Positions 1 through 7,881 of a stretch of DNA of 35,237 nucleotides are shown piece by piece (the stretch's first letter is position 1; the number at the start of each line of letters is the position of its first letter). The notes below the pieces were generated by a model. That model was not told where the DNA came from. It saw only the letters and a program-made list of their open reading frames with translations, and ran no database searches. The position numbers were made by a program, and so were the translations under genes. This stretch comes from a virus. The stretch is from IMG/VR virus record IMGVR_UViG_3300003690_000068, positions 1-35,237 of that record. One strand, given 5' to 3'.

Positions 1-1
1 A

Positions 2-151
2 GATAAGATCTACATCGACCCCGAATGGCGGGAGAAGGCGCCGCTAGGCCAAGGATCAGATTGGCAGCGACCCGGTACGCATGCTAGCCCCGACCCGACG
101 GGTCGCTTGGACCGACTGGGCCGTATCGCCCCCACGAAGTTAAAGAGTTAG
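2..151 (+). CDS. C-terminal end of an unidentified upstream gene (partial)
   Basis: An open frame enters from the left edge and runs 49 codons to a TAG at 149-151, eleven bases before the next start. The fragment begins DKIYIDPEWREKAPLGQGSD and ends IAPTKLKS. It is rich in Arg, Pro and Gly, has no recognisable motif, and is more GC-rich than the genes that follow. It lies in the same direction as the downstream head genes and upstream of terminase, where structural or packaging genes are usual. The call rests only on the uninterrupted frame and the sensible spacing to the next gene. I cannot name a function. Confidence 0.5.
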   Translation, partial: DKIYIDPEWREKAPLGQGSDWQRPGTHASPDPTGRLDRLGRIAPTKLKS

Positions 152-161
152 GATAAACAAA

Positions 162-506
162 ATGAAAATCACAAAGTCCAGAATACAAGAAATCATCCAA
201 GAAGAGATCGTGAAAGAGATCGAGTTTAGAACTCCGCCTCGAACTGGTGTTCCGCCAGGTGCCCCCTTAGAGGATATAGCAGATCTGAAAAAATATCCAA
301 CCACAAAAGAAGAAGAGATGTCAGAAGCTATTTCCCAGATTCTTGAAGATTTGCTAGCTGATACTGTCGAGGGACAAGGTGGTCCACCTAGAGACAAATG
401 GATGGCTGATTATGACGAAGAGCTTAGTGATGAAGCAATGCGCATGCGCGATAGGATTCTGGCCGCAGCAGATGAAGTTATTGAGAGAGAAGAAGCCCGA
501 AGATAA
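162..506 (+). CDS. Small acidic protein with N-terminal IIxEE helix, upstream of terminase
   Basis: This encodes 114 residues. The start is supported by TTAGGATAA about eight bases upstream. Residues 1-16 (MKITKSRIQEIIQEEI) form an amphipathic helix that recurs almost identically in the protein at 6284 and in altered form in the proteins at 7874 and 9920. The rest is acidic and low in hydrophobics, with a Pro/Gly stretch at about residues 24-38 and a charged helical C-terminus. Position directly before the large terminase is where T4 has the small terminase gp16, but no helix-turn-helix or coiled-coil oligomerisation pattern is obvious, so I do not call it that. My preferred reading is an internal head protein whose first helix targets it to the prohead and is cut after an I-x-E. 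That role is inferred. Confidence 0.7.
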   Translation: MKITKSRIQEIIQEEIVKEIEFRTPPRTGVPPGAPLEDIADLKKYPTTKEEEMSEAISQILEDLLADTVEGQGGPPRDKWMADYDEELSDEAMRMRDRILAAADEVIEREEARR

Positions 507-512
507 AAATGA

Positions 513-2096
513 ATGAGCTTTCAATTAGACAAAAAACAAAAAGTAAAAGAAATATTAAAGTGCGGTAAGGACCCATCCTATTTTTTAACAACGTATGCCC
601 GTATATCCCACCCGATGCACGGGCTGATTTTATTTGATACGTATGATTTTCAGGATGAACTTCTTAAAGATTTTAATGATTACCGTTTCAATGTTATTTT
701 AAAAGCGCGCCAACTTGGTATTTCTACCATTACGGCTGGCTATGTCGTATGGATGATGTTGTTTCACCGCGACAAGGCTATTCTTGTAATGGCAACAAAG
801 TTTGCAACGGCGGGAAACTTAGTAAAGAAAGTAAAAGGAATCATGCGCAATATTCCTGATTGGTTGAAGATATCGACCATCGATGTGGATAATAGAACTT
901 CTTTTGAGCTTTCTAACGGATCGTCAATTAAAGCGGCCTCAACCTCTGGCGATGCTGGACGTTCAGAGGCTTTGTCTTTATTAGTGCTTGATGAGGCAGC
1001 ACACATTGAAAATCTAGAAGACTTGTGGACCGGTCTATATCCTACGTTGTCAACTGGTGGTCGATGCATCGCTCTGTCAACACCAAATGGGGTAGGAAAC
1101 TGGTTTCATAAAGCCTGCGTTGACGCAGAAGGCGCCGTCAATAACTTTAATTTAACGACATTGATGTGGGATGTACACCCAGACAGAGATGAAGAGTGGT
1201 ATAAAAAAGAAACTAGGAACATGTCTAAGCGCCAGATTGCGCAAGAGTTACAATGCAACTTTAATACTTCTGGAGAAACAGTTATTGATCCAGACGATAT
1301 GGAATGGTTATTATCTCAGCTTAGAGAGCCTAAATATCGTACAGGCTTTGATCGTAACTTTTGGATTTGGGAGGAACATGATCCTACTTGTAATTATTTG
1401 ATGGTGGTTGATGTGGCGCGCGGTGATGCTGCCGATTATTCTACTTTTCATATCCTCAAATTAGAAACATTGGAGATTGTCGGAGAGTACCAGGGAAAAG
1501 CAACACCAGATATGTATGCCAATATGTTGAATCAAGTAGGTAGAGAATATGGCGGCTGTATGTTGGTTGTAGAAAATAATAATATTGGTTATACCGTTTT
1601 AGATAAATTGATAGAATACCAATATCCAAATCTTTATTATTCTATTAAATCAACACACGAATATATTGATCAACATCAGGCAGAAGTAAAATCCAGCGCC
1701 ATTCCAGGCTTCACTACTTCTATGAAAACGCGCCCACTCATTGTAGCGAAATTAGAGGAGTTTATCAGAAACAAACTAATTAAGATATATTCTTCACGAT
1801 TGATTAACGAAATGAAAACTTTTATTTGGAAAAATGGCAAACCACAAGCTATGAAAGGCTATCACGATGATTTGGTGATGGCTCTTGCTATAGGTTGTTG
1901 GGTACGCGATACAGCACTTCAGGCAAATGCGCGAGATTTAAATTATCAAAAAGCATTTTTGGGCGCCATAAGAACAACGAGCACATCATTTAATACAAGG
2001 ATAAGAGGACAAGAGGGCTACAAAAAAGATAACATTCTTGATAAAATGAGTGAAGCCAAAGAAATGTATGAGGAATTCAAATGGATTATAAAGTGA
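513..2096 (+). CDS. terL: Terminase large subunit (gp17-like packaging ATPase-nuclease)
   Basis: This motor pumps DNA into the prohead through the portal and cuts the concatemer. The 527 residues show the full set of motifs. The N-terminal ATPase has Walker A ARQLGIST at 65-72, Walker B LLVLDE at 156-161 with the catalytic Glu161, and the coupling motif STP at 189-191. The C-terminal RNase H-like nuclease has Asp300 in VVDVARGD, Glu354 in LVVENNN and Asp452/453 in YHDDLVMAL, matching the three acidic residues of T4 gp17. T4 gp17 is about 610 residues, so this is slightly shorter. The ATG at 513 lies six bases after the previous stop and lacks a strong Shine-Dalgarno, suggesting coupled translation. 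The portal gene follows immediately. Identification is firm. Confidence 0.97.
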   Translation: MSFQLDKKQKVKEILKCGKDPSYFLTTYARISHPMHGLILFDTYDFQDELLKDFNDYRFNVILKARQLGISTITAGYVVWMMLFHRDKAILVMATKFATAGNLVKKVKGIMRNIPDWLKISTIDVDNRTSFELSNGSSIKAASTSGDAGRSEALSLLVLDEAAHIENLEDLWTGLYPTLSTGGRCIALSTPNGVGNWFHKACVDAEGAVNNFNLTTLMWDVHPDRDEEWYKKETRNMSKRQIAQELQCNFNTSGETVIDPDDMEWLLSQLREPKYRTGFDRNFWIWEEHDPTCNYLMVVDVARGDAADYSTFHILKLETLEIVGEYQGKATPDMYANMLNQVGREYGGCMLVVENNNIGYTVLDKLIEYQYPNLYYSIKSTHEYIDQHQAEVKSSAIPGFTTSMKTRPLIVAKLEEFIRNKLIKIYSSRLINEMKTFIWKNGKPQAMKGYHDDLVMALAIGCWVRDTALQANARDLNYQKAFLGAIRTTSTSFNTRIRGQEGYKKDNILDKMSEAKEMYEEFKWIIK

Positions 2097-2104
2097 GAAA
2101 TTAA

Positions 2105-4102
2105 ATGCCACCGAAACAAGGAAAGAACCCCAACAACCCACAGTCTGATTTATTCAAAGCCTTAACTCGGCTTTTTTCTGGTCCGATTATTAATTTTCGG
2201 TCTCAATCAGGTCGAAGAATTAGAAGACAACATTTAGATAAGTTTTCTTCTCGTTTTAAAACTGCTTCAGGCCAGCAGTTTAAAAAGACGTTATACAACC
2301 CCCTGGACGTAATTGCATCTAATGCTATCGCCAATCAGCGACGTTCTGAGAGATATATCGATTTTGACCAAATGGAATACACGCCAGAGATTGCATCTAC
2401 AATGGATATTTATTCAGATGAAATGACAACTTATTCAGAACTTCGTCCAATGTTAAATATTAAATGTCCCAATGAAGAATTGCGCGCGGTTCTAGATGTG
2501 CTTTATAGTAGTGTTTTAAATCTTGATTATAATTTATTTGGTTGGTGCCGCACGATGTCCAAATATGGCGATTTCTTTCTATATTTGGATATTGATGAAA
2601 AATATGGCATTAAATCAGTAATTGCACTGCCGCCTCAAGAAGTTGAAAGACTAGAAGGAATGGATAGTACAAATCCAAATTATATCCAATATCAGTGGAA
2701 CACCGCTGGAATGACTTTTGAAAATTGGCAGATTTCTCATTTTAGAATTTTAGGAAATGATAAGTATGCTCCATATGGAACGTCAATTCTAGAGCCTGCT
2801 CGACGTATTTGGCGTCAGCTAACACTTATGGAAGATGCTATGATGGCATATCGTGTTATTCGTTCTTCAGAAAGAAGATTATTTAAAATCGATGTAGGTG
2901 CGATTCCGCCACAAGAAGTTGAACAATATATGGAAAAAATTGTTTCTCAACTTAAACGACATAGTGTTGTAGATCCTAAGACAGGTAGAATTGATCTTCG
3001 ATATAATCCGATGAGCATTGAGGAAGATTATTTTATCCCTGTCCGTGCTGGTTCCGCAACGGACATTACAAACCTTGCAGGCGGTGCGAACACGACGCAG
3101 ATTGATGATATCAAATATCTTCGCGATAAATTATTTTCCGCACTTAAAATTCCACAGTCGTATCTCACTATGGGAGAAGGCGCGGAAGAAGATAAAACTA
3201 CGTTAGCCCAAAAAGATATTCGTTTTGCTAGAACTATTCAGCGCCTTCAGCGTGTAGTGGTGTCTGAATTAACGAAGATTGGTATCATTCATCTCTATAC
3301 TCTGGGATTTAGAGGAGATGATTTATTAAGCTTTTCTTTAAGTCTTAATAATCCTTCTAGAATTGCAGAGCTTCAAGAGCTTGAACATTGGAAAACAAAG
3401 TTTGATACCGCTGGTGGCGCGACAGAGGGTTACTTCTCACGGCGCTGGGTTGCTGAGCATATGTTCGGAATGTCTCATGAAGAATTTATTCGTAATCAAA
3501 GAGAAATGTATTATGATCGTATTCATGATGCTGCATTACAACAAGTTGCAGAAGCCGCTGCAGCTGCGCCTGCTGGTGGGGCGCCCCCCGCTGGAGAACC
3601 TCCTGCCGGCGCCGATCTTGGTGGCGATCTTGGTGGCCCAGAAGAGATGCCGGCCGGCGAAGCCGGCGCCCCAGAAGAGGCCCCCGCACCTGAAGGCGCC
3701 CCCGGCGAGTCCGCTTTGTTGGCTGTACCACCTGGATCACGAAAAGCACCTCGCTTAACGCCTGGCGCCAAGGGCAAAGTTTATCATCCTGTGAATGTTG
3801 ATAAAAGGCCAGCTGGCGCCAGAACTCGTTCATATGCTTCGAAGTATTCTCGCGAGAAGGGAAGCAATACAATTAGAAATATAATGCCGGGTTATGGCGA
3901 TCTTAAATCATTAGTTAAGATGGATGGTCTTGCAGGCGGCATTTACGAGGAAGACCAATCTATTTATAGTTTAAGAGAACAAACAGAAGAAAAGCAATTG
4001 TTTACAGTTACCACATCTATTCGTAATCTACTTAAAGAACTGGAGAGTAAGGACTTAATAACGGAGCAAAAAAATGAAGATAAAACACAACAAGAAACGT
4101 AA
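2105..4102 (+). CDS. gp20: Portal vertex protein (gp20-like)
   Basis: This forms the dodecameric ring at the special vertex. It initiates head assembly and is the channel for the terminase. The 665 residues include the family block MEYTPEIASTMDIYSDEMTT at about 90-109 and the wing/stem segment with DKLFSALKIPQSYLTMGEG. A C-terminal extension starts near residue 480 and is very rich in Ala, Pro, Gly and Glu, up to about residue 545. It is followed by a basic stretch and a final amphipathic helix. T4 gp20 is 524 residues, so the extra length is mostly this flexible tail. The gene begins eight bases after terminase and its end overlaps the next gene by 29 bases. The family call is firm, while the role of the tail is unknown. 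Confidence 0.95.
   Translation: MPPKQGKNPNNPQSDLFKALTRLFSGPIINFRSQSGRRIRRQHLDKFSSRFKTASGQQFKKTLYNPLDVIASNAIANQRRSERYIDFDQMEYTPEIASTMDIYSDEMTTYSELRPMLNIKCPNEELRAVLDVLYSSVLNLDYNLFGWCRTMSKYGDFFLYLDIDEKYGIKSVIALPPQEVERLEGMDSTNPNYIQYQWNTAGMTFENWQISHFRILGNDKYAPYGTSILEPARRIWRQLTLMEDAMMAYRVIRSSERRLFKIDVGAIPPQEVEQYMEKIVSQLKRHSVVDPKTGRIDLRYNPMSIEEDYFIPVRAGSATDITNLAGGANTTQIDDIKYLRDKLFSALKIPQSYLTMGEGAEEDKTTLAQKDIRFARTIQRLQRVVVSELTKIGIIHLYTLGFRGDDLLSFSLSLNNPSRIAELQELEHWKTKFDTAGGATEGYFSRRWVAEHMFGMSHEEFIRNQREMYYDRIHDAALQQVAEAAAAAPAGGAPPAGEPPAGADLGGDLGGPEEMPAGEAGAPEEAPAPEGAPGESALLAVPPGSRKAPRLTPGAKGKVYHPVNVDKRPAGARTRSYASKYSREKGSNTIRNIMPGYGDLKSLVKMDGLAGGIYEEDQSIYSLREQTEEKQLFTVTTSIRNLLKELESKDLITEQKNEDKTQQET
3548..3735 (+). 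repeat. Low-complexity Ala/Pro/Gly/Glu-coding tract in the portal gene
   Basis: The portal C-terminal extension is coded by an imperfect GC-rich repeat of Gly, Ala, Pro and Glu codons, including a duplicated LGGD/LGGP unit and many GGCGCC and GCCGGC hexamers. It stands out sharply from the AT-rich gene body. Such tracts change length easily by slippage and usually encode disordered linkers. Confidence 0.7.
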
Positions 4103-4868
4103 CACAGCGTTTGTTTACGAAGCCCTTGTTAAAGAAGCTACTGTTGCAATCTTAAAAAGCGATTCAGAAAGAAGAGACAAGGCAATCAAAATAATAAAAA
4201 AGCACTTTAAGACAGGAAGCGTTTTAAGAAAAGATTTAGATTGCTATCGCTCTTTGTGTGAAAATCAAAATTTAGATAGACTGACAGCAGAAAAGATACT
4301 TAAGGAGGCCAAACATCAAAGGAGATTTATTAATCCTACAGGATTATTTAAACAACAAACAAAACTTATTCATGATATTAATAAGGATGTTTCACCTTCT
4401 GTATTTGGAAACTTTGTACCAAATTATAAATCATTGGCAACTATTATGCAGATTTTTTCTGATAAGATTTCGCCAAAAAATCAAGTTATTTTAGAGAATG
4501 AGATAATTCAAAAAATGCTCATTAAATCAGAGAATATTGATGCTAAAGAGCAAATAGATGGATTGATCTATAAAACGTTTGCTGCTAAGTTTAATAAAAA
4601 ATATGACAATGAACTTTTAAAAGAACAGAAAGAGCTTTTAACTTATTATATTTCTTCATTTGCCGACAATGCTCTAGAACTTAAAATGTTTTTAAATGAA
4701 GAAATTCCAAGACTCAAAGAGCAACTAGAGAAAGCAAAGAAATTAGATGAGATCAAAGAAGACCCAGAGATGTTTAATAAAACACAAAGTGTTATTAAAC
4801 GCTTAAGTTCTTTTGACAATTATGAAAACACAAGAACTTGTAAAGGAAATTTATCCCAATGCCGATAA
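4074..4868 (+). CDS. Unrecognised helical protein after portal
   Basis: This encodes 264 residues, Lys-rich and predicted largely helical, with a basic N-terminus (MKIKHNKKRNTAFVYEALVK) and a charged coiled-coil-like stretch near residues 190-240. It starts 29 bases inside the portal gene, downstream of an AACGGAGC-type ribosome site, so the two are translationally linked. I do not recognise the family. Position between portal and prohead protease suggests a head-assembly or internal head role, as for the small core proteins gp67 and gp68 of T4, but no sequence evidence ties it to them. The last ten residues after FDNYENT read oddly (Cys- and Arg-containing). Another frame at 4822-4875 reads as a better helical tail, so the C-terminus may be affected by a frame change. 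Confidence 0.75.
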   Translation: MKIKHNKKRNTAFVYEALVKEATVAILKSDSERRDKAIKIIKKHFKTGSVLRKDLDCYRSLCENQNLDRLTAEKILKEAKHQRRFINPTGLFKQQTKLIHDINKDVSPSVFGNFVPNYKSLATIMQIFSDKISPKNQVILENEIIQKMLIKSENIDAKEQIDGLIYKTFAAKFNKKYDNELLKEQKELLTYYISSFADNALELKMFLNEEIPRLKEQLEKAKKLDEIKEDPEMFNKTQSVIKRLSSFDNYENTRTCKGNLSQCR

Positions 4869-5395
4869 CAATTAAAATTGGCAAACCCAATAAGGGTAGT
4901 GTTAGATTAGATTTAAACGTTCGTAAAAGTATGAGCGGAGATCTTATGATTTTTGATCATGGAGACATCGATATTGTATTATCTACAGCAAAAAATAAAG
5001 TTATAACTTTTCCAAAAGAAACAATGTCCGATTTGACTTATGGGGCTCAGAACAGGCTCTTCACTTTTCTTCACAAGAAAGGTCTTGTGATTCCCGAATC
5101 AATTCATGCAGGTTCCTTTTATGGTTCTATAGAAGCCGATATGGAAAAAGGATCTTCTGAACAATTAAGTACCCCGAAGATGGCTCTCATTAATATTTCT
5201 AGATTTATTGATGAAGAGCGTCCATATTTTGAGGCAACTGAGGCCATTATTTCAATGGATGATGAAGAATTATTACATCCAGATAATGAAGATTACACAG
5301 ATCTTGGCGAGGTACCTCAAAAAGTTGAACAAGGCTCTATCCGAAAGGGATACGTTAGAGATCCATATTCATTGAGCTATTTGTATACGATGTAG
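4859..5395 (+). CDS. Unrecognised acidic protein in the prohead block
   Basis: This encodes 178 residues. The ATG at 4859 overlaps the previous gene by ten bases, with AAAGGAAA about a dozen bases upstream. The N-terminal half has alternating hydrophobic residues typical of beta strands (MPITIKIGKPNKGSVRLDLN, then LMIFDHGDIDIVLST). The C-terminal half is acidic and ends in a Tyr-rich segment, DPYSLSYLYTM. No signal peptide, membrane segment or catalytic motif is visible. It lies in an uninterrupted operon from portal to protease, so a virion or assembly role is likely by context. I cannot name the family. Confidence 0.75.
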   Translation: MPITIKIGKPNKGSVRLDLNVRKSMSGDLMIFDHGDIDIVLSTAKNKVITFPKETMSDLTYGAQNRLFTFLHKKGLVIPESIHAGSFYGSIEADMEKGSSEQLSTPKMALINISRFIDEERPYFEATEAIISMDDEELLHPDNEDYTDLGEVPQKVEQGSIRKGYVRDPYSLSYLYTM

Positions 5396-5404
5396 GAATA
5401 TCAT

Positions 5405-5869
5405 ATGTCTGAGATGAAATTAATAATGGAGAACTGGGATAAATTTTTGTTACAAGAAGCAGAGCCAGCGTCTTTAGAAACATATGGGGATCTTCGTAAA
5501 CAATTAATGCTAGCTAAAAGTGCGAAGAATAAAGATGAATTTAAAAGTTTTGCTTTGGGCGCCGCAATGAGTTTTTTGGGTATCGATACGGCGATAAGTG
5601 GAGTTCAATTGCTGCGGCGAATGGCGAAAACGCCAGACAACAAAAAAACAAACACTGTCCTAGACACGTTTTTAAATATTGATGATCAGGCTTCTAAAAT
5701 AGTAGATGATACAGTTGAAAATAATTTTTTAAATTATTTTATAGGATTTGTACAAGAGCAGGATCCAGAAAGACGCCTTGAACAAGATAATATTACACAA
5801 CATCTTATTAAATATATTTCTGATGAATACAAAGGACGGACTTTAGAAGTGCCAGGGGCGGCTGTATAA
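5405..5869 (+). CDS. Putative internal head protein with T4-style capsid-targeting peptide
   Basis: This encodes 154 residues. The first 20, MSEMKLIMENWDKFLLQEAE, resemble the T4 internal-protein targeting peptide, which begins MKTYQEFIAEA: a short basic-hydrophobic helix ending in F-(L/I)-x-x-E or L-x-E followed by Ala. In T4 the gp21 protease cuts after such Glu residues, and here LLQE-A at 15-19 fits that (L/I)-x-E-(A/S/G) rule. The remainder is helical, with a hydrophobic stretch at about residues 51-72 (FALGAAMSFLGIDTAISGV). TAGGAATA precedes the ATG. The gene sits between portal and protease genes and abuts the next ORF with no gap. Coding status is secure. The internal-protein role is inferred from the N-terminus and the context. 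Confidence 0.78.
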   Translation: MSEMKLIMENWDKFLLQEAEPASLETYGDLRKQLMLAKSAKNKDEFKSFALGAAMSFLGIDTAISGVQLLRRMAKTPDNKKTNTVLDTFLNIDDQASKIVDDTVENNFLNYFIGFVQEQDPERRLEQDNITQHLIKYISDEYKGRTLEVPGAAV

Positions 5870-6184
5870 ATGGACTTATTATATTTTATATTAGCAGCTT
5901 ATGGCCTAACTCAAATATTAGTGTACGGCAGCATTTTTGATGGATGGCGCCCCATAGAAGGAAAGTTAGGAGAATTATTTAAATGCCCTATGTGCATGGG
6001 ATTTTGGGTAGGCGCACTTTTAATGTTTCTTTCTCCGTTTACAGAACTATTTAGTTTTGATGTATCTGTTGACAATTTTTTGATTTTAGGATGTATCTCT
6101 TCGGGAACGTCATATATATTAAATATGACATTTGGAGATGAAGGTATTAAGCTTTTTAAAACAGTAGAGGTAAAAAATGAATAA
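5870..6184 (+). CDS. DUF1360-type small membrane protein
   Basis: This encodes 104 residues and starts on the base after the previous stop, implying coupled translation. Three hydrophobic segments (about 2-20, 44-60 and 69-86) suggest an integral membrane protein. Between the first two is the hallmark FKCPMCMGFWVG at 37-48, with Cys39 and Cys42, which matches the CPxCxGFW signature of the DUF1360 family found in Bacillus and in phages. The molecular role of that family is not known to me. In a phage head operon it could act at the host membrane during assembly, or simply be a passenger gene. The family call is fairly confident from the signature, and the function is open. Confidence 0.78.
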   Translation: MDLLYFILAAYGLTQILVYGSIFDGWRPIEGKLGELFKCPMCMGFWVGALLMFLSPFTELFSFDVSVDNFLILGCISSGTSYILNMTFGDEGIKLFKTVEVKNE

Positions 6185-6281
6185 CTTTTGGACACAAAAA
6201 TGGATGCTCCAACCGGTAAGGAATTGCTGTAAGGGATCTAATATCGCGCGGCTGACGCCCGCAAGATATATAAAGGAATAA
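6177..6281 (+). CDS. Possible 34-residue protein after the DUF1360 gene
   Basis: An ATG at 6177 overlaps the stop of the membrane-protein gene and opens a 34-codon frame ending just before the ATG of the next gene at 6284. The product starts MNNFWTQKWMLQPVRNCCKG and ends LTPARYIKE. It has a Trp-rich N-terminus and a CC pair, with basic character throughout. The frame exactly fills the otherwise empty gap and is coupled on both sides, which favours a real gene. It is too short for codon statistics to decide, and I recognise no family. Confidence 0.5.
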   Translation: MNNFWTQKWMLQPVRNCCKGSNIARLTPARYIKE

Positions 6282-6283
6282 AA

Positions 6284-7264
6284 ATGAAAATCACTAAATT
6301 ACAACTTAAAAGAATCATTAAAGAAGAGATCGACACAATAGTTGAGTGGGGGGAGGAAGTTGAATATCCGGATTTTATTAAAAAATTGAGCTTCACTTCA
6401 TCAGAAAGAGAACTCTCCGCAGCATATGCCAAGGCAGATCTGACCGATGAGGAAAAAGCTTTAGTTGATGCTGATCGGGCCAAGGGGAAGCATGCATCGC
6501 AGGGGCGCTTCCGCATGCTTCTTAAAATATTTCATAAGCGCGCCACTGACCCTATGCACAGCAAAAGCGGCGCCCAAAAAGACGAGTGGATGAAAATCCT
6601 AAAAGATAAATATATTGATGTTGAGACTATTGGTGAACCACATCACGGAGACTATGCCGGCAAACCATTACCCGGCGGTCAATTAGCAGTAAGGCTCGAT
6701 TATGAGGTCGCCCGCGAATTGGCAGACGCCGGAACGCCAGTTCCAGAAGATTTCATCAAGCAGGCTCGACAAAAATTGGTGCCTCAAAATTTGGGACATT
6801 TATCAGGGCCGGCGATAGGATCTCCCGAGGAGAGACTCGCTACCTATCAGATGAAACTGAAATCCGGCGAGATCCTGAGTCCAGAAGAACGGGAAGAACA
6901 GGAAGGGATCGCCGCAGCCGGCAAAGCTATGGAAAGGGAGCGTAGCCAGAAAGCCTCAGCAGGCGCCTGGGAAGAAAGAATGATTCAACAACATGGGCAA
7001 CTTCCGGGAGGACAGAGTTATCAAGCTTTATCCCCTGGTGCTATTCGCAATATTGAGAAAGAGACAGAAACAGAGCGACTGCGGCAGCATGATGCCGAAA
7101 GATCAGCTTCAGAAAAAGAGAGAGGAGAAAGATTGAGAACTGCTCCTCCCGCTCGCGGTCGCTCACTTTCGGGCGCAATACAAGAAAGGAATGAATCCAT
7201 CTCCCGCAAGAAGTTAAAAAGAATTATCCACGAGGAATTAAAAAAGTTTTTAAGGAATAAATAA
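6284..7264 (+). CDS. Charged unknown protein with IIxEE helix at both ends
   Basis: This encodes 326 residues, strongly charged and mostly helical, with TAAAGGAATAAAA before the ATG. The first 17 residues, MKITKLQLKRIIKEEID, match the N-terminus of the protein at 162. The C-terminus ends with a second copy, SRKKLKRIIHEELKKFLRNK. The middle is rich in Glu, Arg, Gln and Gly with Pro/Gly turns and looks poorly ordered. Codon choice is more GC-rich than in the flanking unknown genes. The stop overlaps the ATG of the prohead protease gene by one base, so production is linked to the protease. I suggest a prohead core or internal protein processed at both ends. This is inference, and no family is recognised. 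Confidence 0.75.
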   Translation: MKITKLQLKRIIKEEIDTIVEWGEEVEYPDFIKKLSFTSSERELSAAYAKADLTDEEKALVDADRAKGKHASQGRFRMLLKIFHKRATDPMHSKSGAQKDEWMKILKDKYIDVETIGEPHHGDYAGKPLPGGQLAVRLDYEVARELADAGTPVPEDFIKQARQKLVPQNLGHLSGPAIGSPEERLATYQMKLKSGEILSPEEREEQEGIAAAGKAMERERSQKASAGAWEERMIQQHGQLPGGQSYQALSPGAIRNIEKETETERLRQHDAERSASEKERGERLRTAPPARGRSLSGAIQERNESISRKKLKRIIHEELKKFLRNK

Positions 7265-7881
7265 TGGCTAAAGTACTTTTACGAGAATATTATGAATTAT
7301 GTGATGGCGGCGTTTGTCAAGATCTTTTAACAGAAAACGAAAAAAGATTTGTGTCTAGCGGCGGTATGATGCTTTCTGGCAAATTACAAGAAGCCGATAT
7401 ACAAAATGGTAATGGTCGCGTTTATCCTTACAAAACTTTGATGAGAGAAGTAAAGAACTATCAAAAGCTCGTAAAAGAAAACAGAGCGTTAGGAGAACTA
7501 GATCATCCAGACGATTCTGTTATTAATCTTAGAAATGCCTCACACATGGTTACATCTGTATGGATGGAAGAGAAAAGCGTAATGGGTAAACTTAAAGTTT
7601 TAAACACTCCCTCTGGAAAGATTCTTCGCTCACTAGTGGAGTCTGGTGTTAAGCTTGGTATTTCATCTCGTGGCATGGGCTCTGTTAGTGAAGGCAATGG
7701 AAAAACCATGGTAGAGGACGATTTTCAATTGATCTGCTTTGATTTTGTTTCTGAACCATCAACCCCCGGCGCATTTATGATGACGGAAGCAAAGGATTTG
7801 AAAGAATCAAACATATTTACTAAAGCAGATAAAATTAACCGCTTATTAAACAACATTTTAGGAGATTACGATAATGCGTAA
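7264..7881 (+). CDS. gp21: Prohead core protease (gp21-like)
   Basis: This serine protease matures the T4-type prohead by degrading the scaffold and trimming capsid and internal proteins after (L/I)-x-E. The 205 residues (T4 gp21: 212) contain the catalytic-His block GELDHPDDS with His81, and the Ser block GISSRGMGS with Ser134/Ser135. The acidic strand FQLICFDFVSEPSTPGA follows and is typical of the herpes/T4 prohead protease fold. The N-terminus is followed by GKLQEADIQNGNGRVYPY, also a family feature. The gene overlaps its upstream neighbour by one base and its downstream neighbour by eight, so it lies in the middle of a coupled operon of head-core proteins that are its probable substrates. 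Confidence 0.95.
   Translation: MAKVLLREYYELCDGGVCQDLLTENEKRFVSSGGMMLSGKLQEADIQNGNGRVYPYKTLMREVKNYQKLVKENRALGELDHPDDSVINLRNASHMVTSVWMEEKSVMGKLKVLNTPSGKILRSLVESGVKLGISSRGMGSVSEGNGKTMVEDDFQLICFDFVSEPSTPGAFMMTEAKDLKESNIFTKADKINRLLNNILGDYDNA

Noticed and set aside
140-397. Open frames on the - strand throughout (for example 140-397, 764-1069, 8422-8895, 26328-26873)
   Set aside because: They lie opposite well-supported + strand genes, lack ribosome sites and have shadow-like compositions such as Ser/Ala runs opposite Glu/Ala tracts.
162-506. Small terminase subunit (gp16) for the gene before terminase
   Set aside because: The position fits, but no helix-turn-helix or oligomerisation motif is visible, and the N-terminus matches the putative targeting helices instead.
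3363-3758. A 131-residue + strand frame inside the portal gene
   Set aside because: It is fully contained in the portal coding region, its product is Pro/Arg low complexity from the GC-rich tract, and no start signal is visible.
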